From Streptosporangium saharense (GTDB lineage Bacteria > Actinomycetota > Actinomycetes > Streptosporangiales > Streptosporangiaceae): 64,000 bases of DNA. Shown here one piece after another: positions 34,191 to 42,567 of the stretch. The stretch covers positions 124,001 to 188,000 of the forward strand of contig NZ_JACHJP010000001.1 in assembly GCF_014203715.1 (NCBI RefSeq). Reading direction: 5' to 3'. The position numbers and the translations under genes are program-made. A model generated the notes under the pieces. It had not been told where the DNA came from. It was given only the letters and a program-made list of their open reading frames with translations, and did no database searches. How positions within the stretch are numbered: position 1 is the stretch's first letter; the number at the start of each line of letters is the position of its first letter.

Positions 34191-36760
34191 TCCGGATGGC
34201 GGCTTACGAGCCCGATCCCGCCCACGGCCCTTGGGAGGTGGTCCATCAGGTGCTGCGTTTCCCCCAGTTGTGGGGAGAGGAACTCCACGGCCTATACCGG
34301 CGCCGCTGGTCCACCGCCCCTGTCCTCCCGGTCCGCTCGCTTAGCGCGACGGCACGCGCCATCGCCCCTGGCCTGATTGCCATCGCGCGACCTCCCGGAG
34401 GGCTGGCGGGTCCGGCCATGCCCCTCTTGCACGCCCAGGAGCGGATCCCGGACGATGTCGTCATGGCCCTCATCAATGCGTGGGCCTGGTCGCTCGCTCC
34501 GGCTCAAGAGGCAGACCAACTCGTGGACCAGACGTTCCAGAGGTTGGAAGAGGCGCCGCCCCACTGGGAGGTCGCCACGATGAACCTGCTGGAACAGCGC
34601 ACGACCAGCGGCGGAACCGCAGAGCCCGCGCGAGAGCTTTACACGCTCCTTCCAGAGCGGCTCGCGGCCAGGCTGGCGGATCGCGCCTTCCGCACCGCCG
34701 GTGGAGAGCTGCGCTTCCGGGTGGTCAGCGGTGAGGCTGGCGCCGAAATGGTCTCGTGGCCGCCTCTCTTCCACGTCAAGGAAAAGCGCCGCTGGTACTA
34801 CTCCCTGGTCATCACGATCACGGTGCAGACGGTGCCCTTCGCCGACTCCTTCCGGGTGCACACCTCTACCCATCTCCGGCGGTGGGCGACCTCTTCCGGC
34901 ACCCGTCCGCGCCGGGGACAAGGCGCTAAGGTCCTCTTTGACGTTCCGATCCCCTGGGCGGATCTGGCAAGCGAGCGACGTCGCCTCATTCCCAACACCA
35001 TGCGCTACAGCCACGAGACGGGCAAGCTTGGGTGGGGGCAGCGCGGTCCTGTCGAACTGCTCGGAGGTCTCGACATCATGCGGGACTACCCTTCGCCGGC
35101 CGACTTGCTGGCCGCACCAGAGATCCGTGTCTTGGGCGTCGAGGGCATCGCGTCCGGAATCGTGTTCAGCACGGGAATGGGGCACCATGCCGTCGGTACA
35201 GGCCTTATGCCCGGCGAGCGGGCCGAGATCGACGCCTGGATAGAGGAAGGGCTCGCCCCGGTGCTCCGGCGGGTGTCGGACTTGCGGAGGGCCTTCTCGC
35301 CTTCGAGACCCGCTCTGCTTCCTGAAGCCCATCCGGGTGAACTCGCGAAGGATCCAGAGAGCTACCAGCGCAAAGTGGAGACCCGCCGCGCTGCCCGGAG
35401 GGCGGCGCTCTCGGCGGCCCTGAGAGAGCCGCCGAGAGTCGAGATCCTCTGGAAGCACGAGACGACGAGAGACTCCCTGATCAACGAGATGAGCGATCTG
35501 CTCGGCACCGGGCTCCAGATTCACTGCGAGCCGGTCGACCGCCTCGTCCGACCGCTAGAACTCATTGGGAACGGTGTCGAGGCGTGGCAGGAGGCCGTCC
35601 GCGCCCGGGGCGAGGAGGTACGGGAACGATTTGGTTCCGATGGCGTATCCCGGCGGGTGGCGCTCACCTTCGTTGAGATTGACAAGAAGGATCTCTATCC
35701 CTCGAAGGAGGTCGACCCGAAGTACGCGCTGCGGCTCGGATTCGCGCGCGCGCACCGCCTTACCCAGTTCATCCAGGACGCGGAGCAGACGGATGTCGGG
35801 ATTGGCCTCCGCTCCCGCTCCGCATGCCTGGACGGGTTGCGGCAACTCGGCGCCGACATTCTGGCCCCGCACCGATGCGGGGCTGGCGTTGCGGCAGATC
35901 TACAATATGCGGGCCTTTGGATGATTCGTCAGAACTCCAGGAGGAAAGGACAGTACGGGGCACGCAGGCTGATCGCCGTACGCATCCGTCCCGATGCCCA
36001 TGAGCACCCCGTCCGCGGGTGGGATCAGGGACTCGGGGAGTGGATCCCCTATTCCGACCTTTTGGCGAACCTTGGCGCGAGCACGGAGCCGTACCGGCCA
36101 GACGCCGATGAGGACGAGTCATCAAGCGAGAAACTGGCGCGAACCGTCCAGCAGCAGATCCGCGTGCTTCTCTATCGGCTTCGGGACAGACCGACACTCC
36201 TAATGGTGAACAGTCCGAACATCCGTCAGCTGTGGCCCTTCCTTAGGAACAGCCGTCTTGTTTGCGATCAGCTGCAATTCGGCGGTGACCCGTTCCAACC
36301 CGTGGCCCTCTACGGTCCCGACCTGCGTGTGGTTCTCGTCCGGGATCGCAACGGCCGAGAGGAGACCGCTCAGTGGCATGCGACCGGCGGGGGAGAACCC
36401 GGCTTCGCCTCGGGCCTATGGAGCGCGCCGACCGAAGAGAGGGAGGAGCGTGTGTTTCTCAGCACGACCGATGCGCCACCCATTCTCCGCACGCTGCCCA
36501 GAGGCCTGCGCAAACTCTTTCCTGGGCCGGAATGGCTGACCGCGCCGCGGAAGACCGCCTGGAACCCCCAGGCTCTGGAACTCACCGTACTCGGTGGTCT
36601 CACCGAACACGGAGAGGACTCAGCGGTCCTCTGGGCCGCGTTGGCCCACCAATCCCGTTTCCACAATGACCACCAACCCCTCTCGCTCCCATATGCGCTG
36701 CAGCTAGCCCGGCAGGCCGAAGAGTACGTACTTCCGATGGCCGAATACGACGAGGGCTGA
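34175..36760 (+). CDS. pPIWI-RE protein (divergent prokaryotic Argonaute/PIWI)
   Basis: An 861-aa protein of the pPIWI-RE family. The N-terminal X-type region begins MPHSVIRMAAYEPDP and contains VLRFPQLWGEELHGLY. The C-terminal half is an RNase H-like PIWI module: a beta-strand ALTFVEIDKKD places an Asp at 503, followed by YALRLGFARAHRLTQFIQD, a second strand around RRLIAVRIRP, and DLRVVLVRD near 716-724. It ends QLARQAEEYVLPMAEYDEG. The family is named for conserved Arg and Glu residues in the PIWI module. Such proteins are thought to bind guide nucleic acid and to mark or cut invading DNA or R-loops, but I know of no assigned guide for this one. It is the last gene of the operon. Confidence 0.82.
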   Translation: MPHSVIRMAAYEPDPAHGPWEVVHQVLRFPQLWGEELHGLYRRRWSTAPVLPVRSLSATARAIAPGLIAIARPPGGLAGPAMPLLHAQERIPDDVVMALINAWAWSLAPAQEADQLVDQTFQRLEEAPPHWEVATMNLLEQRTTSGGTAEPARELYTLLPERLAARLADRAFRTAGGELRFRVVSGEAGAEMVSWPPLFHVKEKRRWYYSLVITITVQTVPFADSFRVHTSTHLRRWATSSGTRPRRGQGAKVLFDVPIPWADLASERRRLIPNTMRYSHETGKLGWGQRGPVELLGGLDIMRDYPSPADLLAAPEIRVLGVEGIASGIVFSTGMGHHAVGTGLMPGERAEIDAWIEEGLAPVLRRVSDLRRAFSPSRPALLPEAHPGELAKDPESYQRKVETRRAARRAALSAALREPPRVEILWKHETTRDSLINEMSDLLGTGLQIHCEPVDRLVRPLELIGNGVEAWQEAVRARGEEVRERFGSDGVSRRVALTFVEIDKKDLYPSKEVDPKYALRLGFARAHRLTQFIQDAEQTDVGIGLRSRSACLDGLRQLGADILAPHRCGAGVAADLQYAGLWMIRQNSRRKGQYGARRLIAVRIRPDAHEHPVRGWDQGLGEWIPYSDLLANLGASTEPYRPDADEDESSSEKLARTVQQQIRVLLYRLRDRPTLLMVNSPNIRQLWPFLRNSRLVCDQLQFGGDPFQPVALYGPDLRVVLVRDRNGREETAQWHATGGGEPGFASGLWSAPTEEREERVFLSTTDAPPILRTLPRGLRKLFPGPEWLTAPRKTAWNPQALELTVLGGLTEHGEDSAVLWAALAHQSRFHNDHQPLSLPYALQLARQAEEYVLPMAEYDEG

Positions 36761-37284
36761 GCAAAGGCCCGCAAGGCAACCCACATTTCCGATCGGAGAA
36801 AAGAGCAGCAGGTTCGTCAGGAAAAGACCACCGCTTTCGCTGAATCGAATATGCTGCGGCCCCGGAATGAAGGAGCGAGGCCCGTCGCGGAGAACGCGAT
36901 GGGCCTGCGGTCACCGGTTGCGCCCCTTCCATCTGAGCGGGCTTCCGCTCAAGGCCTTTCGGGCGTCGGCACGCTGGGCGGGGGTGCGGTGCGGGCCCGT
37001 GATCCGATCCTCGCAGAGGGAGCGGTATAGCGGTCGCGTATGTCGTTCAGATGGCCGCCGAGAACGCCAGAAGTGTGGCCTCTTGATGGAGCATTGGGAA
37101 TTCTATAGCGCCGCGTCCTGTACCGGTCGGTTATGAATGCGACGGACCCGATCAGATATCTGATGCGCTCACCTTTACGTGCCGCATGCTGGCGGCCGAC
37201 CGCAGGTGAGGAGATTTGGATAATCGCAGGTTGCAGTTTCGACGGACACTCCCGAGCAATCGGAGTATTCTTCCTCACCGCTAG
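36761..37284. other. Intergenic region, pPIWI-RE to right IS
   Basis: About 520 bases with no gene I can support; short frames here have poor codon bias. The region is mixed in composition and ends at the IS427-like element. Confidence 0.5.
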
Positions 37285-38393
37285 GGCCTGTTTGGGGTTC
37301 GGATCTAGGTGGGGCCCGGTGACGGGCTGGCTGTGGCTGGTAGAACTCGGGCATGGCGCGTTTTGATGTGACCGATGCCGAGTGGGTGTTGATCGAGCCG
37401 CATCTGCCGGTGGCGGCCACCGGGCCGCTGCCGCGGCGCGTGCGCGATCAGTTCAACGGGATCCTGTGGCGTTTCCGCACCGGGTCCGGTTGGCGTGATG
37501 TCCCGGAACGGTATGGGCCGTGGTCCACGCTGTATTCCCGGTTCAACGGCTGGGCCAAGGCCGGGGTGTTCCAGGGGCTGATGGAGGCGTTGATCGCCGA
37601 GGCCGCCTCGCGGGGGCAGGTTGGGCTGGAGCTGGTCAGTGTGGACTCCACGATCGTGCGGGCGCATCAGGACTCGGCCGGGCTGGCGGTGGCCGGGGAG
37701 ACGCTGGATGCGCTGGAGCAGGCGCTGACCGAGGAAAAGGGGGCTGCGCTGGCGGGGCAGCCGCCGGTGCTGCGGGGGATACGCCGCAGGTCACACCCGG
37801 CCTCGACGGTGCGGACACGTCGTCGGGCTGGGATCGCGTCGCCGTACGGCGACGCCGCAAGGCCCGCGCTGCGGTTGCCGGGCTTGGCCGATCCCGAGGC
37901 GGGTTGAGCAGCAAGGTCCATGCCGCGGTGGATGCCGCCGGGCTGCCGTTGGCCTTCGTGCTCACGCCCGGCCAAGCCGCCGACTGCCCGCGCTTCGTCA
38001 CCGTCTTGAACAAGATCCGTGTTCCCGGCCGGGTCGGGCGGCCGCGTACCCGCCCTGCCGCGGTGGCGGCGGACAAGGCGTACTCGTCTCGCGCCAACCG
38101 CTCCTATCTGAGGAGACGCCATGTCAAGGCGGTCATCCCGGAGAAGAGGGACCAGGCCGTCAATCGCAGCAGGAAAGGCAGCCGGGGCGGTCGGCCCGTC
38201 GGCTACGACACCGATCTTTACAAGGAGCGCAACACCGTTGAACGGTGCTTCCAGAAGATCAAGTCCTGGCGCGGTCTGGCGACCCGTTATGACAAGGCCC
38301 CGGAAAGCTACGAGGCCGGGCTCCACCTTCGAGGTTCGATCATGTGGCTGAAGCTCCTCACCTCACCCACATGATCCGAACCCCAAACGGCTC
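37285..38393 (+). mobile_element. IS5-family (IS427-like) insertion sequence
   Basis: About 1.1 kb, bounded by imperfect inverted repeats that share GTTTGGGGTTCGGATC (left begins GGCCTGTTTGGGG; right, read inward, begins GAGCCGTTTGGGG). CTAG stands at 37281-37284 and again at 38394-38397, consistent with a 4-bp target duplication. The transposase is split into two overlapping frames. It forms the right end of the island and sits directly against the duplicated P1-peptidase fragment. Confidence 0.85.
37353..38374 (+). CDS. IS427-like transposase, two frames joined by probable -1 frameshift
   Basis: The first frame (37353-37907) encodes the N-terminal domain: MARFDVTDAEWVLIEPHLPV, DRFNG-type FNGILWRFRTGSGWRDVPE, and the first catalytic Asp in VSVDSTIVRAH. 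The second frame (-1 relative to the first, to 38374) carries LGRSRGGLSSKVHAAVDAAG, the second Asp in AVAADKAYSSRANR, and the Glu in NTVERCFQKIKSW. At 37730-37742 the slippery string A-AAG-GGG lies where the frames overlap. Slipping back one base joins them with all DDE residues intact. Two-frame organisation is known in this IS group, so I treat it as potentially active. Confidence 0.82.
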
Positions 38394-38423
38394 CTAGCCT
38401 CTGGCGGTGTCCCGGACACTCCG

Positions 38424-38568
38424 TCGACCGGCAACCCCCGAGCCCCGACCTCGGGTTTCCCCGTGGAGCCGCTTCGACGACTTCTACGAGACCATGATCG
38501 GCCGTGAGGGACGCCGCTCACCCGCCATCCCCGTCCCCCGCCTCCTCGAACTGCTCGGCCGCCGTTAG
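38424..38568 (+). pseudogene. Duplicated 3' fragment of the P1-peptidase gene
   Basis: Nearly matches the end of the intact P1-peptidase gene (to 22886), including a 78-base stretch to the stop (38491-38568 against 22809-22886) with few differences; the encoded end is RRSPAIPVPRLLELLGRR. Relative to the intact copy it has lost about 38 bases (between CCCCG-type repeats) and exactly 54 bases (between GAG triplets). The first loss breaks the frame. It abuts the right-hand IS. Confidence 0.85.
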
Positions 38569-38637
38569 ACGCGCGGGCTTCGGACGTCGACCACCGGATC
38601 GGGTCCGGGGCCCCGCCGCGCGGCGTAGCCTTCCTGC

Positions 38638-39381
38638 ATGGCAGAGAGCAAGACCAGCGGCAAATCGGTCAAGAGGGCCAGGAAGCCGGAGACCCGGCTC
38701 GGTCTCGTACGGCGGGCACGGCAGATCGACCGCGTCCTCGCCGAGACCTACCCGGACGCGCACTGCGAACTCGACTTCACCAACCCCCTCGAACTGCTGG
38801 TCGCGACGATCCTGTCCGCGCAGTGCACCGACAAGCGGGTCAACCTGGTCACCCCCGCCCTCTTCGCGAAGTATCCGACTGCTGAGGACTACGCGGGGGC
38901 CGACCGCGCGGAGCTTGAGGAGCTCATCCGCTCGACCGGCTTCTACCGGGCCAAGGCCAACAGCATCCTCGGCATGGCGCAGGCCCTGTGCGAGCGCTAC
39001 GGGGGAGAGGTGCCCGGCAAGCTCAAGGACCTGGTCACCCTGCCCGGCGTCGGCCGCAAGACCGCGAACGTGGTGCTGGGCAACGCCTTCGGGGTGCCGG
39101 GCATCACCGTGGACACCCACTTCCAGCGCCTCGTGCACCGCTTCGGATGGACAGAGGAGACCGACCCCGTCAAGATCGAGCACGTCGTCGGCACACTCAT
39201 CCCCAAGCGCGACTGGACGATGGCCTCCCACCGCCTGATCTGGCACGGCCGCCGCATCTGCCACGCCCGCAAACCAGCCTGCGGCGCCTGCCCCCTGGCC
39301 ACCCTCTGCCCGTCGTACGGCACGGGCCCCATCGACCCCGTGCAGGCCGCGAAGCTGGTCCGCCCAGGCCCCTTCTCCTGA
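38638..39381 (+). CDS. nth: Endonuclease III
   Basis: A 247-aa DNA glycosylase/AP lyase for oxidised pyrimidines in base-excision repair. The helix-hairpin-helix [18 protein letters not shown] holds the catalytic Lys in GRKTA, and the essential Asp is in [13 protein letters not shown]. The C-terminal cluster [17 protein letters not shown] gives the four cysteines of the 4Fe-4S cluster. About 30 extra N-terminal basic residues precede the usual start of the fold. It normally lies close to crp in related genomes. Confidence 0.95.
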   Translation: MAESKTSGKSVKRARKPETRLGLVRRARQIDRVLAETYPDAHCELDFTNPLELLVATILSAQCTDKRVNLVTPALFAKYPTAEDYAGADRAELEELIRSTGFYRAKANSILGMAQALCERYGGEVPGKLKDLVTLPGVGRKTANVVLGNAFGVPGITVDTHFQRLVHRFGWTEETDPVKIEHVVGTLIPKRDWTMASHRLIWHGRRICHARKPACGACPLATLCPSYGTGPIDPVQAAKLVRPGPFS

Positions 39382-39465
39382 CTTTTCGTGACTTGGCCGG
39401 GTCGGTGGGAAGCGCCGGGCCGGACGGCGCGTTGCAGAGAACCGGAACAGACCGGAGGTGTGCCC

Positions 39466-40107
39466 GTGGAAGTGCCCGGATGGTTGGAGACGCTCGCCGA
39501 ACGGGTCGCGGGGAACCCGGTTCCCCTGGCCCTGCGTCCACCGGAGACCGGTGGGCGTCACGCCGCGGTGCTCATGCTGTTCGGCGAGGGGCCGCTCGGC
39601 CCCGACGTGCTCCTGATCCAGCGCAGCTCACGCGGGCGCAGGCACGCGGGACAGCCCGCCTTCCCCGGCGGTGGGATCGACCCCGGCGACGGCGGCCCGA
39701 TCGGCGCCGCGCTGCGTGAGGCACGCGAGGAGACCGGGCTCGACCCCGCGGGCGTCCGCGTGGTCGGCACCATGCCCGAGCTGTACATCTGGCGCAGCGA
39801 CAACCGCGTCACCCCCGTCGTCGGCTGGTGGCACACCCCCTCCGTGGTGCACGCCGCCTCGCCGAACGAGGTCGAGTCTGTGGAACGCGTCCCGCTCGCC
39901 GAACTGACCGACCCGGCCAACCGCCTCGTCCTGCGCCATCCGAGCGGCTTCGCCGGACCCGCCTTCCGGGTGCGCGGGCTGCTGGTGTGGGGCTTCACCG
40001 CGGGAGTGCTCGACGGGGTGCTCACCGGCTCCGCCTTCGAACGCCCCTGGGACAGGTCACGGGTCGAGGACATGCCCCCCGACGTCGTCAACCTCGCCGC
40101 GCGCTGA
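39466..40107 (+). CDS. NUDIX hydrolase (CoA pyrophosphatase-like)
   Basis: A 213-aa NUDIX protein. The UPF0035/CoAse pattern RSSRGRRHAGQPAFPGGGID precedes the NUDIX box (GGGID..., ALREAREETGLDP). It likely hydrolyses CoA or derivatives to 3',5'-ADP and 4'-phosphopantetheine. The GTG at 39466 has GGAGG with a 7-base spacer and is preferred to the ATG at 39388. The order nth-NUDIX-marP matches mycobacteria. Its 3' end overlaps the convergent HEAT-repeat gene by about 50 bases. Confidence 0.9.
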   Translation: MEVPGWLETLAERVAGNPVPLALRPPETGGRHAAVLMLFGEGPLGPDVLLIQRSSRGRRHAGQPAFPGGGIDPGDGGPIGAALREAREETGLDPAGVRVVGTMPELYIWRSDNRVTPVVGWWHTPSVVHAASPNEVESVERVPLAELTDPANRLVLRHPSGFAGPAFRVRGLLVWGFTAGVLDGVLTGSAFERPWDRSRVEDMPPDVVNLAAR

Positions 40108-40647
40108 GCCCTCCCAGCCGCTCTCCTCGACCTCGCGCCCTGTGGAGAGCGCCAGTCCGAGCCGCGCCCACTCGGCCACGTCGTCGTCGGAGTCCTCGGT
40201 CAGCCGTTCGAGCACGGCCAGGCCCGCGGGATCGGGTGGAACGCCCATGATCTTCGGCAGCGCGTGGGCGACGCCGTACCGGACCCTGGAGTCCTCGTGC
40301 TCGCTCAGCGCGAGGACCGAGGGCAGCGCGCGGCCGTCCCGCAGGTGGCCGAAGGCGATCAGCACCGAGTAGAGCACCATGCAGTCGTCCTCGGCCGCGG
40401 CCAGGAAGCGCAGCACGGGCAGGCTGCGGTCGACGAACGGCAGTCTGCCGAGGATGTCCACCCCGAGCATCCGCTCGGTGACCGTGTTTCCCGCGCACAG
40501 CCGTCTGGCGGCGGTGAAGGTCTCCAGATCGCCCCGTTCGTGCAACATGGCGATGGCTTTCCAGCGGATTGTGCCGTCCTGGTCCCTGTCCCGCAGCGCG
40601 GTCTCGATGAGCGTTTCCACAGCTGGCGACCCCCCGATCGTTGCCAT
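40057..40647 (-). CDS. HEAT-repeat protein
   Basis: A 196-aa protein composed of repeated helical pairs: LIETALRDRDQDGTIRWKAI, MLGVDILGRLPF, HEDSRVRYGVAHALPKI and DSDDDVAEWARLGLAL. HEAT-like repeats usually serve as a protein-binding scaffold. ATG 40647 lacks a good ribosome site, so the start is uncertain; the longer frame upstream crosses marP and is not credible. The C-terminus is encoded across the end of the NUDIX gene. Function unknown. Confidence 0.75.
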   Translation of the reverse strand: MATIGGSPAVETLIETALRDRDQDGTIRWKAIAMLHERGDLETFTAARRLCAGNTVTERMLGVDILGRLPFVDRSLPVLRFLAAAEDDCMVLYSVLIAFGHLRDGRALPSVLALSEHEDSRVRYGVAHALPKIMGVPPDPAGLAVLERLTEDSDDDVAEWARLGLALSTGREVEESGWEGSARGEVDDVGGHVLDP

Positions 40648-40719
40648 ACGGCCACGATAACCGTCGGGACCTCCGGCAAGGGGTGCACGCGCGGGCCGAC
40701 GGCTGGATACCGTAAAGGG

Positions 40720-41919
40720 GTGCGTGGTGATCTCCTCGACCTCATCCTGATCGCCCTTATGGTGGCCTTTGCGGTGTCGGGGTACCGTCAGGGGTTCATC
40801 ATTGGGTCTCTGAGCTTTGTCGGTTTTGTCGGCGGCGCCCTGCTGGGCATGTTCATCGCCCCGCCCATCGCCGGGGCCATCGTGGACGGCGACACCGAAC
40901 GGGCGCTGCTCGCCATCGTCATCGTCTTCCTCGCCGCGACGATCGGGCAGTTCGCCTCCTCGACGATCGGCGCGGTGGTCCGCAGCCATGTCACCTGGGA
41001 ACCCGCCAAGGTCGTCGACGCGGTCGGCGGCACCTTCGCCAGCGCCTTCTCCGTGCTGGTCATCGCTTGGCTGATCGGCTCACTGGTCGCCTCCTCGCCG
41101 TTCACGGTGCTCAACCAGCAGGTCAACGGCTCCCTGCTGATCAGTACGGTGGACCAGGCGCTGCCCCCCGCCGCCAAGGACTTCCAGAAGCCGTTCAGGG
41201 AGTTCATCGACACCTCGGGCTTCCCCAAGGTGTTCGGCGCCATCGGCGGCAACCAGCTCGTCGAGGTGCCGCCCCCCGACCAGAGCGTGGCCAAGGGCCC
41301 CCAGCTCAAGCGGGCCCGCCGGGGCATCGTCAAGGTCCAGGGCGTGGCCACCAGCTGCCGCAGGCACATCGAGGGCACCGGGTTCGTCTTCTCCCAGAAC
41401 AGGGTGATGACCAACGCCCACGTGGTCGCCGGGGTCAACCAGGACCTGCAGGTCACCGACTATCTCAACAACAACCACCCGGCCAGGGTCGTGCTCTACA
41501 ACCCCGACCGGGACATCGCCGTCCTGTACGTCCCCGGCCTGAACATGCCGGTGCTGCGCTTCGACGGCACCGCAACGCAGGGTGACGACGCCATCATCGC
41601 GGGCTTCCCCCACGGCGAGGGCTTCACGCTCGCCGAGGCCCGCATCCGGGTCAAGCAGCGGGCCAAGGGCCCCGACATCTACGAGCGCAAGACGGTCGTC
41701 AGGGACATCTACTCCATCCGGGGGAGGGTCATCCCGGGCAACTCGGGCGGTCCGCTGCTCACGCCTGACGGGCGGGTGTACGGGGTCGTGTTCGCGGCGG
41801 CCCTCGACCAGCAGGAGACGGGCTTCGCGCTGACGGCGGCGGAGATCTCACCAGACGCGGAGGACGGGTCCAAGCTGTTCAACCGGGTCAGTACGCAGGA
41901 GTGCGACCGTAATAGCTGA
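40720..41919 (+). CDS. MarP-family membrane serine protease
   Basis: A 399-aa protein with four N-terminal membrane segments (CvpA-like, residues 1-130) and a periplasmic trypsin-like domain. The triad is visible: His in MTNAHVVAG, Asp in NPDRDIAVLYV, and Ser in GNSGGPLLTPDG. Two Cys may form the regulatory disulfide, one near CRRHIEGTGF and one in TQECDRNS. The length matches mycobacterial MarP (Rv3671c), which protects against acid and oxidative stress. GTG start at 40720. Confidence 0.9.
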   Translation: MRGDLLDLILIALMVAFAVSGYRQGFIIGSLSFVGFVGGALLGMFIAPPIAGAIVDGDTERALLAIVIVFLAATIGQFASSTIGAVVRSHVTWEPAKVVDAVGGTFASAFSVLVIAWLIGSLVASSPFTVLNQQVNGSLLISTVDQALPPAAKDFQKPFREFIDTSGFPKVFGAIGGNQLVEVPPPDQSVAKGPQLKRARRGIVKVQGVATSCRRHIEGTGFVFSQNRVMTNAHVVAGVNQDLQVTDYLNNNHPARVVLYNPDRDIAVLYVPGLNMPVLRFDGTATQGDDAIIAGFPHGEGFTLAEARIRVKQRAKGPDIYERKTVVRDIYSIRGRVIPGNSGGPLLTPDGRVYGVVFAAALDQQETGFALTAAEISPDAEDGSKLFNRVSTQECDRNS

Positions 41920-41924
41920 TACAC

Positions 41925-41953
41925 GGCGCCGCAGTGCTTGCTTTTGCGGCGCC
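41925..41953. terminator. Terminator after marP-like gene
   Basis: Stem GGCGCCGCA / TGCGGCGCC with an 11-base loop, directly after the protease stop. Confidence 0.65.
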
Positions 41954-41966
41954 TGGCGGCGCCGCG

Positions 41967-42056
41967 GGTTTGGGCGCCCGAAGTCGGTGACTTCCCTCGT
42001 CGTTCCTCCGCTTCGCTCCGTCACTCCTCAGTCCAGCTCACCGACGCGCCCAAACC
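41967..42056. repeat. Long bulged palindromic repeat (REP-like)
   Basis: Two-part inverted repeat: outer arms GGTTTGGGCG / CGCCCAAACC and inner arms GTCGGTGA / TCACCGAC, separated by a 47-base C/T-rich loop. The loop reads, on the minus strand, as a GGAGTGACGGAGCGAAGCGG-type string that I associate with dispersed repeats in Streptosporangiales. It lies between convergent genes. Confidence 0.55.
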
Positions 42057-42105
42057 GACACTCTTCACGCTTGGCACCGGTACCCCAAACCCTTCACGCA
42101 CGGCA

Positions 42106-42567
42106 TCAGAGGAGGTCTCTGATGGTGGTTATGGCGGTTTGGGGGGGTGGGGGTGGGGTGGTGGCGAGGGAGTGGGCGGCTTGGGCCAGGGATTCGTAGT
42201 GCGGGCCGTACGGGGTGATTCTGGTGGCGCCGCGGGTGAGCAGGGTGGTGGCGCCGCGGGGGTTGCCTCGTTGGAGGTGGGTGAGCCCGACGCAGATCTG
42301 CGCCAGGCCCTGCCACAGCTCGCGTTCCTCCTCCGGGGAGTTCTTCCAGCGGCCTTCGAGCACCTCGTGCGCGTGGAAGGGTTTGCCCTCGCCGAGCAGC
42401 CTGCGGGCCTCGGTGAGCGCCTCCTCGGCGGTCGGGGCGTAGTCGTCGGGGATGCGGTCCACGCCCTGTTCGCCGTGGGGCAGGGGGCGGCCGAAGGCGT
42501 CCCTGGGGCGGCGGTTGCGTGGTCTGCCCTCGGGGTCGCGGTCCCTGGGGAACGGGTGGTCCGTCAT
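42106..42567 (-). CDS. DUF309 protein
   Basis: A 153-aa protein whose centre is DUF309: ARRLLGEGKPFHAHEVLEGR and LWQGLAQICVGLTHLQRGN, with the HE motif of this helical family. The function is unknown. The N-terminal 50 residues are polar and probably disordered. The ATG overlaps the stop of the EphE-like hydrolase by 4 bases, so it is the last gene of the NhaA-holin-hydrolase-DUF309 operon. Confidence 0.85.
   Translation of the reverse strand: MTDHPFPRDRDPEGRPRNRRPRDAFGRPLPHGEQGVDRIPDDYAPTAEEALTEARRLLGEGKPFHAHEVLEGRWKNSPEEERELWQGLAQICVGLTHLQRGNPRGATTLLTRGATRITPYGPHYESLAQAAHSLATTPPPPPQTAITTIRDLL

Noticed and set aside
24521..36760. CRISPR array or guide-RNA repeats beside the PIWI operon
   Set aside because: No regularly spaced direct repeats were seen in the gene-free parts (23.8-24.5 and 36.8-37.3 kb).
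36867..37136. 89-codon frame downstream of the pPIWI-RE gene
   Set aside because: No ribosome site, no recognisable motif, and composition does not look coding.
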